From: Homalodisca vitripennis
Lineage: Eukaryota; Arthropoda; Insecta; Hemiptera; Cicadellidae
DNA length: 64,000 nucleotides
Assembly (NCBI RefSeq): GCF_021130785.1
Contig: NC_060214.1
Span: 41,151,001 to 41,215,000, forward strand
Direction of reading: 5' to 3'
Shown here: one piece after another, positions 49,820 through 61,584 of the stretch
How the letters are laid out: every line of letters starts with the position of its first letter
How positions within the stretch are numbered: position 1 is the stretch's first letter
Program-made: the position numbers and the translations under genes
Notes under the pieces: generated by a model
Databases searched by the model: none
Seen by the model: only the letters and a program-made list of their open reading frames with translations
What the model was told of the DNA's origin: nothing

Positions 49820-50680
49820 GAGGGTATGTTATGAAACACAAGTATTTGACGTTAAGAGCGAAAACAAGATATCGTGAGATGAGTATTCGTTTTGACGATT
49901 AAGATAAAGTTAGCCGGAATAGTTTAGACTATGTTCGTGCCTTTGGGGTGTTATTTTTAATGCAAACGAAAATATTTGCAACTTTACAGATAACACAAGC
50001 TAGTCGAGCTGGGTTGGAATTTCCTGGGTTCTAGAATTCAGTATTTATATATTTTTAGGAGTCGAATCAGATGGCTGCTTTGGAAAAAACTACTACTTTT
50101 ATAAGATTGGGCTAACTTCGTTACATTAACTCTAATATAAAGTGAAGAAAAGAATACAAATTACAGTATTGTGTTATTATAGTAAATGTGTTATAAAATG
50201 CAATAATTTATCTATTACCGTTTTTTAATATGCCGCTCAGGGGGTAGTCAGGAACTTGGTCGTATACAGTTAGTGTCGCACAAAACATTTAATGAAGTAG
50301 GCACTACATATATCTTGATTAGGTGAGACGTGTGAATGAATAATTACAGTAGCCCAGGTTGGGTTGAATAGTTTTTGAAATGGTTTATTACAGGACCAAA
50401 TAAAAAATAAAAAACAACGAGGTAAATAGCAATATGTTAAATATGGGCAACAAAGACTATCTTCAAATAACATTAACACGCTGTCTTAAAAATTAAGTAC
50501 TAGCCATGCACAAGTTACACAATACAAATAATAGGCTCATAAGTCATCAACAAATAGCTGTAGAAACAAAATGATTTCAAAAGGTGGAAAAGCTGGATAT
50601 TTCATATTTAGAAAATAGACAAATTTGTTTTTATTATATATACTACATTAAAACTCAAAATGCAACAATAGATAATGGTT
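49820..50680. other. Possible further LINE debris, otherwise no gene
   Basis: The stretch up to about 49990 may continue the R1-like remnant but is too decayed to align by eye. The reverse frame 50270-50479 has no recognisable features. Confidence 0.4.
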
Positions 50681-50683
50681 ATA

Positions 50684-51475
50684 CAGGGTGTCCCTCAAGT
50701 AACCCGACAAACTTCTCAGGTGGTTTCCTCTCATAAAAATAATGAAAAAGTTCACATAAACATATGTCCGGAGTAACTTTGTTAGCGAGCTACGGCTAGT
50801 AAAAGATTTCGCCGATTTTCTAGGAAATTACAAAAATAAAGTGTAACTGATTTTTTATGGCTTAAAGATAGTTTTTTAATTTACTGGATTGTGTGTAAAA
50901 TAACCTGCCATCCCAAAAATACATCCCAAACCTCTTAGACCACCCATTTTTGATATGTCAGTCAAAATATACAAATTTCGGTCTTCAAATCCTGCTTTGT
51001 TTGGCTTTGAAGTACATTAAATCTTATTTCAATCTAATTTTTTATATTGTCCATGTTTTGTAACTAAAACATCATTAAATGTTTTGCTTGTACGAAGAAC
51101 GTTAATTTAATAAACTTATATTGCACTTTCTATTTCATTTTTTGTATTTGTTGATTTAACTAAAAATTACTTTTTTAATTTGTGTTTGTTTATTATTAGT
51201 CTATTTTACTTTATACTGTTTGGAATTAAATTGTATTAAAGTTTTGGTTAAACATTTGGCGTGTTTACTACCCATTAAAGAAGTTAATGTACTTAAAATC
51301 TGTACAAAGCATGTTTTTCGAGACCGAGTTTTGCATATTGTGTTTGATATTTCAGAAATGGGTATTCTTACAAACATATGTACACATGGACATACGATTA
51401 TACGAAATGTGTTCATTATTTCGATAAGATGAAACCACCAGAGGAGTTTTGTAGGGTTACTCGTGGTATACCCTG
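50684..51475. mobile_element. MITE with TA target duplication, mariner-like
   Basis: The ends are CAGGGTGTCCCTCAAGTAAC (50684 on) and its imperfect reverse complement ending TATACCCTG (51475). They are inverted over about 75 bp, including GGTGGTTTC and ATAATGAA blocks. A TA dinucleotide flanks both ends (50682-50683 and 51476-51477). TA duplications with CAGGG ends fit the Tc1/mariner superfamily. The 792-bp body has no transposase; the frames at 51201-51416 and 51220-51432 lie on opposite strands of the same AT-rich interior. Non-autonomous. Confidence 0.75.
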
Positions 51476-51477
51476 TA

Positions 51478-52960
51478 TTTTAAAAATGCCTATAATAAAT
51501 AGTGAATTAATCAATTATTACACAGCATGCAGGTTAATCTTTGGTATTTACATGCTTATAGATATGGTATATGCTTAACCTACGACTAACAGCTACTAAG
51601 CTAGATCACCAAATACACAAATGCTTTGGATATCTAATAAGAGGTTCCAACACCCAATTTTACTGCAAAATTCACTTTTGATAATAGGTGATTGCAGGTT
51701 AAGAGAATTAATTTTTAATCATCAGTAAGTATTTTCAAATTTGAACTGCCCATTTTTTACAACAAAATAGAAAATTCGTCTTGAATTTGATGACGCATAT
51801 AGTGGGGATCTCTAGATAAAATGTAAATTGTTTGTCTTATCCCAAAGTGTAAATGGTAATGCATTTTTTATTGTATTCACTATTATTGAAAAAAATAGTA
51901 CTTAATCTGTTTTTGTCTGTATAAAATTAAATATGCAAATAACCAGTAAAATAATGATGATGAAGAGGGAAAAGGCTGTAAATTATCCTGGTAATAAACT
52001 GTGATATTTCCCGTGGAGTTTAAAGTTTAAAGATAAAAAAACTGAACTTTAGCAAATCAATTACGTTTATTACTACAATAAACGAAACCGTATGATACGT
52101 TTTTCAGAAATTCGCTGTAGAGAAAGTAATAAGATGGAAGACATAAAAAGAGAGCAATTGTTCTCTGTGCAATTCCAGTACATTGAACACCCTACTTTAC
52201 GTCACCATTGAAGTGTATGGTTTCCTCGCTTAGTTTAATGAAAGGAACAATTTTAAAAACATACTGCGAGGTAACTTGCTGGTTCAAGCAATTACATTTG
52301 GTATATTTCTATTGGTTTGGTCTGTTTTACAATATATTCTTGGCCAAAATGTTGCACAATAAACCCTTTAATATTAAATTCCTATGGTGGTGAAAGAATA
52401 AGTAGTTAAATTCGAACGAGTTTTCGTATAAAATCTTTGGTTCTATTTATTTTTGAAAACTCTTTGTGAGTGTCTGTTTATTTTCTGCAAAGCATATCGA
52501 GAATTTAATTAGCTATAGACTTGAAATTTGTAAGCAACCTAAAAAAAAGTATTCTACGCAAAATGTGTTATAGCACACTCGTATCTTAATTTTTTATAAA
52601 TTTGATAAAAAATTATAAACTGCAGTTTTATAACGATTTTCATTTATACCTTTTGATTTTCAGTAAATTGCAAAATTAAGGTCTTGGCAGTCTATAGAGT
52701 ACTTTCAACGGTTTTCATCTTTTATAAATCTCTAGTATTTTGGAATCAATTTAACACAACGCCTAGTTCATAAAAACTTTTATAATTTTTCCCTTTTTGT
52801 TACTTTTATAATTAATTGATGAACTATAGCTTATAAACTCTATAAAGTATTTAATAGTATGAGGGGAATAACAGATGCCTCAATGGAAATTGATGGCTGC
52901 AACAGGAGGGATAATTTAGTATCTGATTAATGACCATTTCAATGCTTGAATATCGTTACT
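51478..52960. other. No gene seen
   Basis: AT-rich. The phrase near 52440-52540 (GTGAGTGTCTGTTTATTTTC ... TCGAGAATTTAATTAGC ... GACTTGAAATTTG) looks like a decayed transposon end of the kind also seen at 45.8 kb. The frame 52208-52393 is unsupported. Confidence 0.5.
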
Positions 52961-52969
52961 TCACGGCTT

Positions 52970-54190
52970 TCAATATCACACAGTAGCTCAACTTTTATAA
53001 TTTTTTCTTATTGAATCACAATACGATATGAAAGCCAACTGTTTTAAAAGCTACGTTAGAAGATATCAGAATAAAATATCATTTGACTAGAGAAGCTGGT
53101 ACAAAACTAGCTTCCTCTTCTTCTAAGGTGACACAAGTGATATATAGTTGTCTATCCCTCCTCATAAATTTTGCCAGCAGGCTGCCCTTACCCCCAGCTT
53201 CACCCTTCCTGAATATCATTTCATTCTGGATGGAAGAGCAAAGGTCCCTTTATTACTAAGTGCAATGGGAGGTTTCTCAGCTTCTTTGCCTAAGTGAACA
53301 AAAAAAATTTTACCCTTACCATTGCTTACGTTAAACCACTTTGTGACATTGTTTCATTCATCAGAAATTATTTATTGATAAACAACATAAAATATAAGTA
53401 GTTGTGTCCTTTTTGCAGCATTTGGATTTTTCGTGTGAGGCTTAATCCGGAAATTATATGAAATCTAGTATAAATATAAGAATACCTTATTATTTTTACG
53501 TATTACGTAATTGTAAAAGAAACACTTGTTTGAGACCAGGTATTTTTTCCACCTATAAATATGAACTCTAATTAAGTGCTTCATTTGAGATTATTATTTA
53601 TAATCTGAGCAGTCTCTGAGCAACGTTATTCAGCGATGTCTTTTTCTGAAACACTTTTGTTGTTCTCTAACAATTCTAACTGCAATAGGTCTGAAACCCT
53701 TCACTTGCAAAGTTGTATTGCGTCGTCAGCAATCTCTACTTCAAATCCGGAAATTTTCAATTACAAATTAATGAGTGGAAGCCATATTATACATATCGTC
53801 TACATATTGGACTAAATCATTTAGGACAATTTTATTGCTATAGTCAATAGATTAAATAAAAGAATGTAAGAACTGAATACGTAAAAATTTAGTTTTGCTT
53901 GGTTCTCTTAAACTAATAGTATAACTAAATTCCTTTTGAAAAAGTTTGTTTACTTACATAAAATACTAAGTTATAAAGTATTGCGTGTTAAATTGTTAAT
54001 GAGATACTTTGTCTTCCTTTGTTTGCCTGTCATTGTTAGGGTATTTACAAAATACAGGACACATTTTTCCTATTATAAAGATGAGCTATGGCCTCCCTTC
54101 AGAAACACTCTTTTGTAACTCTAAAACAAAGTGGGTTGAAACGTTTTTTAACGAAGTCAACTTTTCAATATTGCATAACTTTCCTGTATA
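52970..54190. repeat. Dispersed repeat family, copy B
   Basis: Aligns with 28600-30200 (minus an insertion there) in the same orientation. Conserved landmarks include CTGAAACCCTTCACTTGCAA (about 53692), AATTACAAATTAATGAGTGGAAGCC and GCTATGGCCTCCCTTCAGAAACA (about 54082). A forward frame from ATG at 53636 stays open for about 59 codons, but copy A breaks the same frame early, so coding is not supported. Several small frames (53936-54118, 54009-54191, 54088-54273) overlap in different phases. Confidence 0.7.
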
Positions 54191-54199
54191 AGTGTAGTG

Positions 54200-55218
54200 A
54201 TATCCGCTGGCGTAATATGCCTGTCTTAGACATGAAGCATGACATTTCAGAGAACTGTGTCCGTAAGAAATAATATTACAGTTTCACGTGTACCTTCTAG
54301 TGAAGCAGTTTATTTTATTCTTTAACTAAATGATCCGGCTGTGGCTTATTATTATGTACTTATATTATATCAAAATTCATTATTACTTACATAAATATGA
54401 ATTAAATTGTATCAATCATGTATAAGAAGCTTGTTCCATAATCCAAAGAATCATTTCATTCTAAATTATAACTATTACTTAAGCACTATTTAGGTGGACA
54501 ATAGTTTTAGATAATCTTCCTTTAAGTAATATAAATTTTAACAAAACGTAAGCATGCAAATTTTAATTTACAATGAGGAAAATGGATTTTTTATCTAAGT
54601 CATAAACCGACATTGTCCGGGCCTTGAGAGTTGTTGTTAATAGTCATCACGAATGGTAATCGAGCAGAGAAGTGAAGCTTTTTTTAAATTATATTGTGTT
54701 ATCTAACGGTAGCGTTGCAATAGGCAGCAAAATAATTTCTCCTTTAAATATTTCAGGAAAAACGGTTGCTTGATTAACATTTCATGTGATTCTTTTGATA
54801 ACAAAACGTGTGCCGTTGCATAGTGAGTTTCCATCGGCTTCGCCCGCATCCTTTTAGACTTTGACCGTGAATTACCACTTCTGGATCGAGTGAATTATAT
54901 TTTAATTTACCAATGATTAGTTTGCTTTGTTGACATCAAGAATAATATCTATCACAAAGTTTATATTTGTGCCCATTGTAATGTATTATATATAGTCCTT
55001 GCATTTTTGTTCAATAGTTGATTCTGCCTGGTTGATCAATAAAATATACAAACATAAACAAGACAGAGAAGCCTTCTTCTGTTAAATACCACTAAGATGT
55101 ATTTTATAAGAGACATTAAATATTGTAAAATTTAGATAGTAACTTCCAGTAAGAGTAAAATGAAGCGTCACTGAAACTATCTAGCCGTACGTTCATTGTA
55201 TAATTACAGTTTATTAAT
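54200..55218. other. No gene seen
   Basis: AT-rich, unique-looking. No supported motif. Confidence 0.5.
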
Positions 55219-55219
55219 A

Positions 55220-56439
55220 TCTACACTAATATTATAAACAGGAAAACTTGGTTTGTATGTTTGTAATAAATAGGCTCAAAAACTACTGGACTGATTTAAA
55301 AAATTCTTCCACCATTCGAAAGTACATTATCAACGAGTAACATAGGCTATATTTTATTTTGGAAAAAATAAGGGTTCCGTAAGATATTTGGGTTTTTCGG
55401 ACACAAGGAGTAAAAAATCAACCAGAAAAGTTACTTATATTGGGTATGCTGCTTAAACTATAATAGAGAACCATAAAATGTTCTAATTAATTGTAGATCT
55501 TAAAAATATCTACATAAAAGTCCGCGACACGCTATATCTATCTCTGTCGAGTAACAACCATTTTTTATTTATTTAAAAATCTTGAATATTTTTGGACTAC
55601 ATTTAAACGCATTTATTTACACATACTATTAATACTTTTCAAAATAAATTATTTCATCACTAAGTATAGTTTATGTAGATAATATTTGATCTTTGAATGA
55701 CTAAAATTAGACGTTTGGTTTTGAAGTTATGGTGAAATTAAAATATTACGATTTCTGCTGCACGGCCCGTTGCGAAGTGGGCGTCACCAAGGCAGGGGTG
55801 CGCGTGCGGAAAGGGAGTTTAGATCTATAAGGTAACCGCGCGGCTCATACACTAGGTCGGCTCCCCACGCAGGGTCGTGCGCGAAGACTAATAATTTTCG
55901 TTTTTTTTTAGATTTCGTTCTTAAACCAAACACCTACGCAAAAATTCTTCTCAGAGCTAAACAAAACTTCTTTTTAGGACTAACCAAAAGTTTTTTTCAG
56001 GGCTAAACAACAGTTATGTTCAGAGCTTATAATATTACACGCTATTAACATTTTAAGCATTTGAGAATCCCTAAGAGAACCAGGTCTCAACTTTCTAAAC
56101 ATAGTTCTCAAGCACTGGCAACAAAAATACGTCGTATGGGAGAATCTTTACCTGTACGTTCACAACGCCTTGCTGAACAAAATCAGAGAAACTCTCAGGT
56201 ACGCGCACGATAGTCGAGTGTCGAACGTTCGCAACGTCTTGCACAACAAAATCTGACAACCTCTGAGTTTCGTGCACGAGAGTCGAGGCTAGAGCGTTCC
56301 AAACGTCTACATGAACAAAATATAAGGACCTCTTAGTTGCGCGAAAGAGAGTCTACATTTCTGATATAAGAAGTTGTAAACAAAATAAAATCGTAAGAAA
56401 TCATAAAACAAGCTAACGAAGTAGCGGGCGGGTCGCTAG
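55220..56439 (+). mobile_element. Helitron, truncated, with intact ends
   Basis: The 5' end is TCTACACTAATATTATAAA, preceded by A (55219). The 3' end is CTAG (56436-56439), followed by T (56440). This TC...CTAG structure inserted between A and T without duplication is the Helitron signature. A 5-bp stem (TAGCG 56422-56426 with CGCTA 56434-56438) forms the terminal GC-rich hairpin, slightly overlapping the CTAG. The 5' 200 bp (with the AAAACTACTGGACTGATTT and AACATAGGCTATATTTTATTTTGG phrases) resemble sequence common to insect elements of this kind. The interior holds a GC-rich patch (55760-55885) and a degenerate coding stretch. At 1.2 kb it lacks the Rep and helicase domains, so it is non-autonomous. 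Confidence 0.8.
56049..56369 (+). pseudogene. Decayed Helitron protein N-terminal repeat region
   Basis: One frame runs 107 codons with stops only at 56211 and 56334 before the final TAA. It encodes three tandem units of about 23 residues: VRSQRLAEQNQRNSQVRAR, VERSQRLAQQNLTTSEFRAR and LERSKRLHEQNIRTS, with RES-type linkers between them. Arg/Gln/Glu-rich repeats of this sort precede the Helitron_like_N domain in many animal Helitron proteins. The matching element ends around it support the call. The rest of the protein (Rep, PIF1-type helicase) is absent. The frame is broken, so no product is expected. Confidence 0.6.
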
Positions 56440-56752
56440 TATTATATATATCTTTTATGGTATGAAGTACGGAAAGTTGAAACTAGTTCAACAAACCAGG
56501 CTTCTCAGATCAAGTATGTACATGTATTTGTGATCGTGGACTAAAATATAATATGGGGCCCATTATATAATATAATATGTAAAGTCACTAAGATTACTAC
56601 GGACTTAGTGTATTATATTCTTCCATTCTGGCATAAAATAGTTTGTATTAATGTAACTGTTAGAACTACTCACCCAAACGTTGTTGGAAGTTGCAGCGAG
56701 TCTAGTGCATTCTATTGGCACTTAAAAACACATGTTTGTCTTTAAACTTAAG

Positions 56753-56942
56753 ATCCAATAATTCTGAAAACGATCAGGAGGTTCGAACACGTGAAGTGAC
56801 CAAAAATTATGTCCAGGAGTGTTTTAATGATAATTATAAAGGATATGTGTATGAATTACCTGATCCTTAATATGAAATTGCGTGGAAATTCGTGGAAACT
56901 GTTGATGCAGTAAAGCTTTTTGGATGGAATACAGCTACTATA
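56753..56942 (+). pseudogene. Exon-like segment with one stop, unknown protein
   Basis: It is bounded by TTTAAACTTAAG (acceptor) and a consensus donor GTAAGT (56943). Starting with one spare base, 63 codons follow with a single TAA (56868), which is one base from GAA. The residues look like real protein: EVTKNYVQECFNDNYKG, YVYELPDP, stop, YEIAWKFVETVDAVKLFGWN. In DNA this AT-rich, five or so stops would be expected by chance. It may be an exon of a decayed gene, or of a live gene with a sequencing error. No flanking exon was found and no family was recognised. Confidence 0.4.
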
Positions 56943-56949
56943 GTAAGTC

Positions 56950-57760
56950 TATAGGTTACTTGGATCTCGAGATATGTTACGGACACAGATATAAATACAG
57001 ATTTTTAGCTCCCCGAGAAATGTACTTTTCTCATATAATAATTGAAAGTCAAGTTTTGTATTTCTTGTTGTTATTTAATGAGAAAAGAAAGCTGCAATAG
57101 AAATGGCCAGTGTCACAGATAAAATTTATAAAGATAAAAAGTTACTCATTAACCTTTTTATTTAATAAACTGTTTCTTAATGTCATATGTTGACTATATA
57201 AAAAAGGTGATTTAAATTAACCGAAATTGCTATATAAATGAGTCATTAAGAGTGGGAGGCAAAAGAAAAGTAAGATTTATAATATTCGTATGACATCGAA
57301 GTTGAAAGACTGCTCATGTACGATATAAAGCTAGCACTGGAAAGTAATGTACAGTTTTTGATTCTGCATGTACGTTGTTTAGTAAGATTTTTCTTCTTTA
57401 ACAGTTGAAATTCGTGGACAGACAGTTGCGTTTAAGAAATTTAACCCATTTGGAAATTTTAATTCCTCGTTTCTATTCTAAACTGAAATGCCTCTAACAG
57501 CTTTTTCCTATTCTTTCTGGTGTGAGGAACGTATTTAACTATTTTTAGTAATTTCTTTATTATTAAGCTGTTACAATATTATTCTTCTAGTCCACTGCTC
57601 ACGAAACTAATTTTTCATACACGTAGTTTCAGCCTTCCCCTGTAATTTGCATTAGACATTATAATATAATATACTTTTTCATCCTATTTCTCGAATAAAA
57701 AAATACTTTCAATGCATTGAAAACTTAAGGTAATTGAAGAAGTGCCAGAATAAAAGTTAA
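56950..57760. other. No gene seen
   Basis: AT-rich, no supported frame or repeat. Intron sequence of the exon-like segment at 56753-56942 is possible. Confidence 0.45.
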
Positions 57761-57767
57761 TAATATT

Positions 57768-58035
57768 TTTTTGACACGATACAAGATTTAATAAAATTAA
57801 AAGTCTGTGACAATGTGAAGTGGAAACTTAGAAATAAGTGTTTCATCAAGTTCTGGGAGAAAACCTTTGTAAACTTCATTCAAAATCTATAATTGTGGTG
57901 GGAAAGATATTTTGAGCAAACTTTACTGTATAACAATACTCTTTGTATAATACGAATGATTTAACAATTAATAAATCAATTATAAATGTAGTATGAAATA
58001 AACCAGGAGTATTATTACTTCAATATAACACGATT
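57768..58035 (+). repeat. Dispersed repeat with shared reading frame, copy 2
   Basis: Aligns with 31535-31800. The frame reads LIKLKVCDNVKWKLRNK..., with later CFIKFWEKTFV and WWERYFEQTLLYNN. One stop separates the last two parts. Conservation looks better at the residue level than expected for neutral DNA, though this was judged by eye. It lies just upstream of a LINE fragment, but no such neighbour exists at the other copy. Confidence 0.55.
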
Positions 58036-58140
58036 AATTTGTTTTGCGTCTTTAATCCATGTAAAACGTCTTTTATAGATTTTAGCAGAATATAAAAGTT
58101 ATTTTTTCCCTTTCAGATGTATTATGTGTACAGCAGGTTA

Positions 58141-58299
58141 AAATATCCCATTGGATTTTGGGGGCCTTCTACTGAAATATTTAGGTTCTTTTAGAGTATT
58201 TAGGCTCCAAAAGAGGATTTTTCACAGTATGTCAAGATCTCGTAATCGTGCTCACTGTAAGTGTTTTTCAGAAACTGAATCTCCTCACTATTTTTAGTA
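58141..58299 (+). pseudogene. LINE RT C-terminal remnant (CR1/Jockey-like)
   Basis: Two adjoining frames read KYPIGFWGPSTEIFRF and then VFRLQKRIF..., followed by RNRAHCKCFSET. These match the conserved stretch after the RT palm in many insect LINEs: YGI-FWG-S, then the LQKR-IR motif, then the CR--F motif. A frameshift and stop (near 58190) separate the two parts, and the frame closes at TAG about 58294. No upstream RT motifs remain. Confidence 0.65.
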
Positions 58300-61200
58300 C
58301 CTACAAATAAATAATAAATAAATAAATTTTATGGTAAGTTTTAACTTTCCATAAAAATCTTTTCCAAAGGTTTGCAGAAAATCCCTTTAACCATAAGTAG
58401 AAGAACCGCCACGAGGGTAACAGGGCCAGCCCGATCTTTAGATTGAGACTTTTCAAAAAGGGCATATCCTATTCAGTTCTGAACTCTATAACACGCTGTT
58501 TCGGTACCTAAAAATCTTATCGAGCTCAAAATTCTTTTTGTTATAAATTCTAAACTATTTTAGAAGGGATATTTCCATATTCAGAACCAGAATTCCTGTG
58601 AAATTGTACAATTATGTAAATTATATTAAGTGAACTTTCCTGACCTTTTTTTTATTATCTAATGTAACATTTGTTATTATTCAAATAAATTACTACTGAT
58701 TTTGGTGTATGGCTATAGAATATTAAAAATTTAATATATGATACTTTACTTATATAATAGAATAACTATTTTTAGCATATTATAATTCATATAATTGAAA
58801 CAAATGATAGAACATATTTTTTCAGAAAATTAAAATTTCTTTATTAAAACAAAACAGGAACTGGGTTGTCCATTATTAGTCTAGTAATGGGACATAGAAA
58901 CCTATTGAAGGCTCTTGGAGGAATGGAAAATCTTTAAACTTCAAGTTAATAAAACAAAACTTTTTCGAAATGTAGTTTATTTATTGCAATGAAATACAAT
59001 TGACGTATTAAAACTTATGAACTAAACATTTAACTAAACTTCCTGTGTTAATAATTTTGGTTTTTACTATGTAAACTTAAATTTTTTACATAATGTGTTT
59101 ATAATTTTGATGCGTTGTTTTCTTGTTGATACGAAAAACAGCCTTCAGTAAAGACTGAATAGTTATTACAATTCTTACAATTTTCATAAATTTATACAAT
59201 AGATTGCGTCATTCATAGACTATTCTTACCTGCAAACTAATTATCTTAGGGAAACGTGGAATTGTTTGTGTGTTGTTGTCCTCCAAGTATAATGCGGAAT
59301 AAGTTAACGGACGTCTAGACTAGAACACGTCATTGGCAGTTTTCCATTTAGTATCTTTTGATACTCATAGCCATGGTTATGTACTGTAAACGTAAATATG
59401 TTTCGTATCTCTACTGATGCGTTATTGAAAATTACTCATTTTTAAAGTCCTGTAAGTACAGTGACAATATTTAAATATTTTCACAATTTAAATATTTCGA
59501 CAATCTTCAGTCAACAGATATTAAACCAAAACCGGCGCACAAGTGTTATGACGGATGCGTAGAATCGCCAGTTCCGGTTTAATACTTAAGATTGTTGGCT
59601 TTCCACAATAGGCACGACATATTTAAAGATTTTAATTTTGTAAGCAAAGTTTTGTTGTGGTGTGAACCGAAAAACTTATATAGTTTGTCTTATAAGTCAT
59701 CCTCCACATTAACTTTCTTATGAATAGAGATGGAGTGATTACCCTTGGGGGTTGTTTATATTTTAACGTAGACTTGTAAATTATTAATATTCTTAAGTTA
59801 TTAAGGTTTTCAAATATTATGAGTACTTATTAGTGATTGTTGATAACACGATATGATAATGAATAATTTTCTTCATTAAATGCTATAAAAATTAATATTT
59901 ACATGACTTAATGATACAGTATGTTAAAGTTGTAAAACTGCAAAGCTTTTAACTCGCAGTAATGATCTTTATGTCAGGAGAAAATCTGTATTGAGATATA
60001 ATTCACTAAACTAATTTTCCGTATCAAAACCGATATCCTGTCCTTTTAATTTTTTCCCAGTTCTCGGTACCAGAAATTTCAGTACATGAGTAAACTCCAC
60101 TCAATGAAATTCGGTTACCTTTGAGTTGCAAAACCAAATACTGCTTGTTAGTAACATTAAACTTCACTTGAAACTAAACTCAGAATCACATATTCAATTT
60201 CATAAGTTTGTGTGTAATCTTTTTAGCAGATTGTACAATTATTGTTGTTAAAAAGTATTTAATTTTTAATCTTACGTAATCTGAGGAGACAACGTTTAGC
60301 GTAGGAGTTTTACCCGTTTTGCTTTAAATAATACGCCGAATAATATATTTCATACTAAGCTAATTTCATAGAAGGTGCTTGTTCATTATAGTTAAAATTC
60401 CTTTAAGAACTAGATTTTAAGATACAGAAAGGAACATAATGTGGAATGATATACATCTTTGTCATCCTTCTTCATTGAATCAAATTGCAATGTTAGAGAT
60501 ATGGAATGCAACTCCAGGGTAATTTACGTCTCCACAGCTTTTGTTTGTTATTTTTAATTACCAAGCAAAAAGTTGCATATGTAATTGCATTAGTTTTTAT
60601 ATTTTTGAATTGCATAAGAGGTCGCTATATTTCATCATTGCGTGAGCTACTCGTTATTACTAACGAGGTGAAACTAAGACCATCACGAGCCTATCCATCC
60701 TACACTTTTTACTGGTCGAAAATGATTCGTCTAGCAACAAAGTATTGTTTTAAACTTTAGTTTGTTAATTGTTGCGATTTTTATTTAATTGTTATTTTTA
60801 ATTAACTGTTACGTGTTTATTAATTTATCATAGCTTGGTATTTATTTAGAAATATATTTTAACATTTAATATCATATTGAAGTTGTACGTCATACACTTT
60901 TATTTAGTAGCTTTTTTTATAATTTCAGTTACCATAATGACTCTAAACTTTAAATTTTATGTTTGGTTATTTTATAAAATTCCATATTTTTCTTTTTTGA
61001 CTAATAAAAGTGTCTGTAACGCGATCCAGTGATGTACTTAATATAATTGTTGGTATGTTATTCCTTAATCCAGATATTAAAGACCTCGAACAAAATTGTA
61101 TAGTGAGCTTAGATCTTCAGCTACTACAGAAGAATTAATTAAGTGGTTGCTCCCACATTATCACCTTTATGAACAAGTTGAACTGTCAGTCTAATGTTTT
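58300..61200. other. No gene seen; small palindrome at 59.5 kb
   Basis: AT-rich for 2.9 kb. An (AATA)n-type run lies near 58305-58328. An imperfect palindrome at about 59500-59605 pairs ACAATCTT...ATTAAACC-GGC with its reverse complement around a short loop. The 84-codon frame at 60506-60760 has no recognisable features. Confidence 0.5.
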
Positions 61201-61262
61201 ACAGTGAGGTATTGCAGGAAAGGGACTTCAATGGTTTTACAGTTGTTTTACAATGTTTTTTC

Positions 61263-61564
61263 GCAGCAAGGATTACCCTGGTATAATAGTTTCCGATGAT
61301 TCTTTTATATTTGAAACCTGAAAAATAGCTATAAGACAAGTCGGTGGAGTGTTGAAAGCTCGAGGAACAATAGGATACTGATAAAGCTGGACTCAGCGCT
61401 CAGCCGACCAATTGTAGAGACTGTGACTCACTGTGACAGCTCGCTAGCGGAATTGATTGCTATGGAGACTCATTTCATCATCAAAGGTGCGTCAACCAAC
61501 GACTGACACCACTTACGCTTCACCACTCTTACCATAACTATTATACCAGGTTAATCCTTGCTGC
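61263..61564. repeat. Inverted 30-bp repeats flanking 240 bp
   Basis: GCAGCAAGGATTACCCTGGT...AATAGTT (61263-61291) recurs inverted at about 61535-61564 with two mismatches. A looser match (TTTACAGTT) extends outward. The left copy plus the next 80 bp reads like LINE endonuclease debris (SDDSFIFE, then IRQVGG), and a 15-bp inverted match (61293-61307 with 61855-61869) links it to the LINE fragment downstream. It may be a small foldback element or an inverted piece of the LINE. Confidence 0.55.
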
Positions 61565-61584
61565 AAAGTAACTGTAAATTACTA

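Noticed and set aside
53636..53815. 59-codon frame from ATG in dispersed repeat copy B
   Set aside because: Copy A (from 29650) diverges in frame and hits a stop after about 36 codons; no splice or promoter support.
60506..60760. 84-codon frame with a hydrophobic middle
   Set aside because: No TATA, splice or homology clue, and the composition fits AT-rich chance translation.
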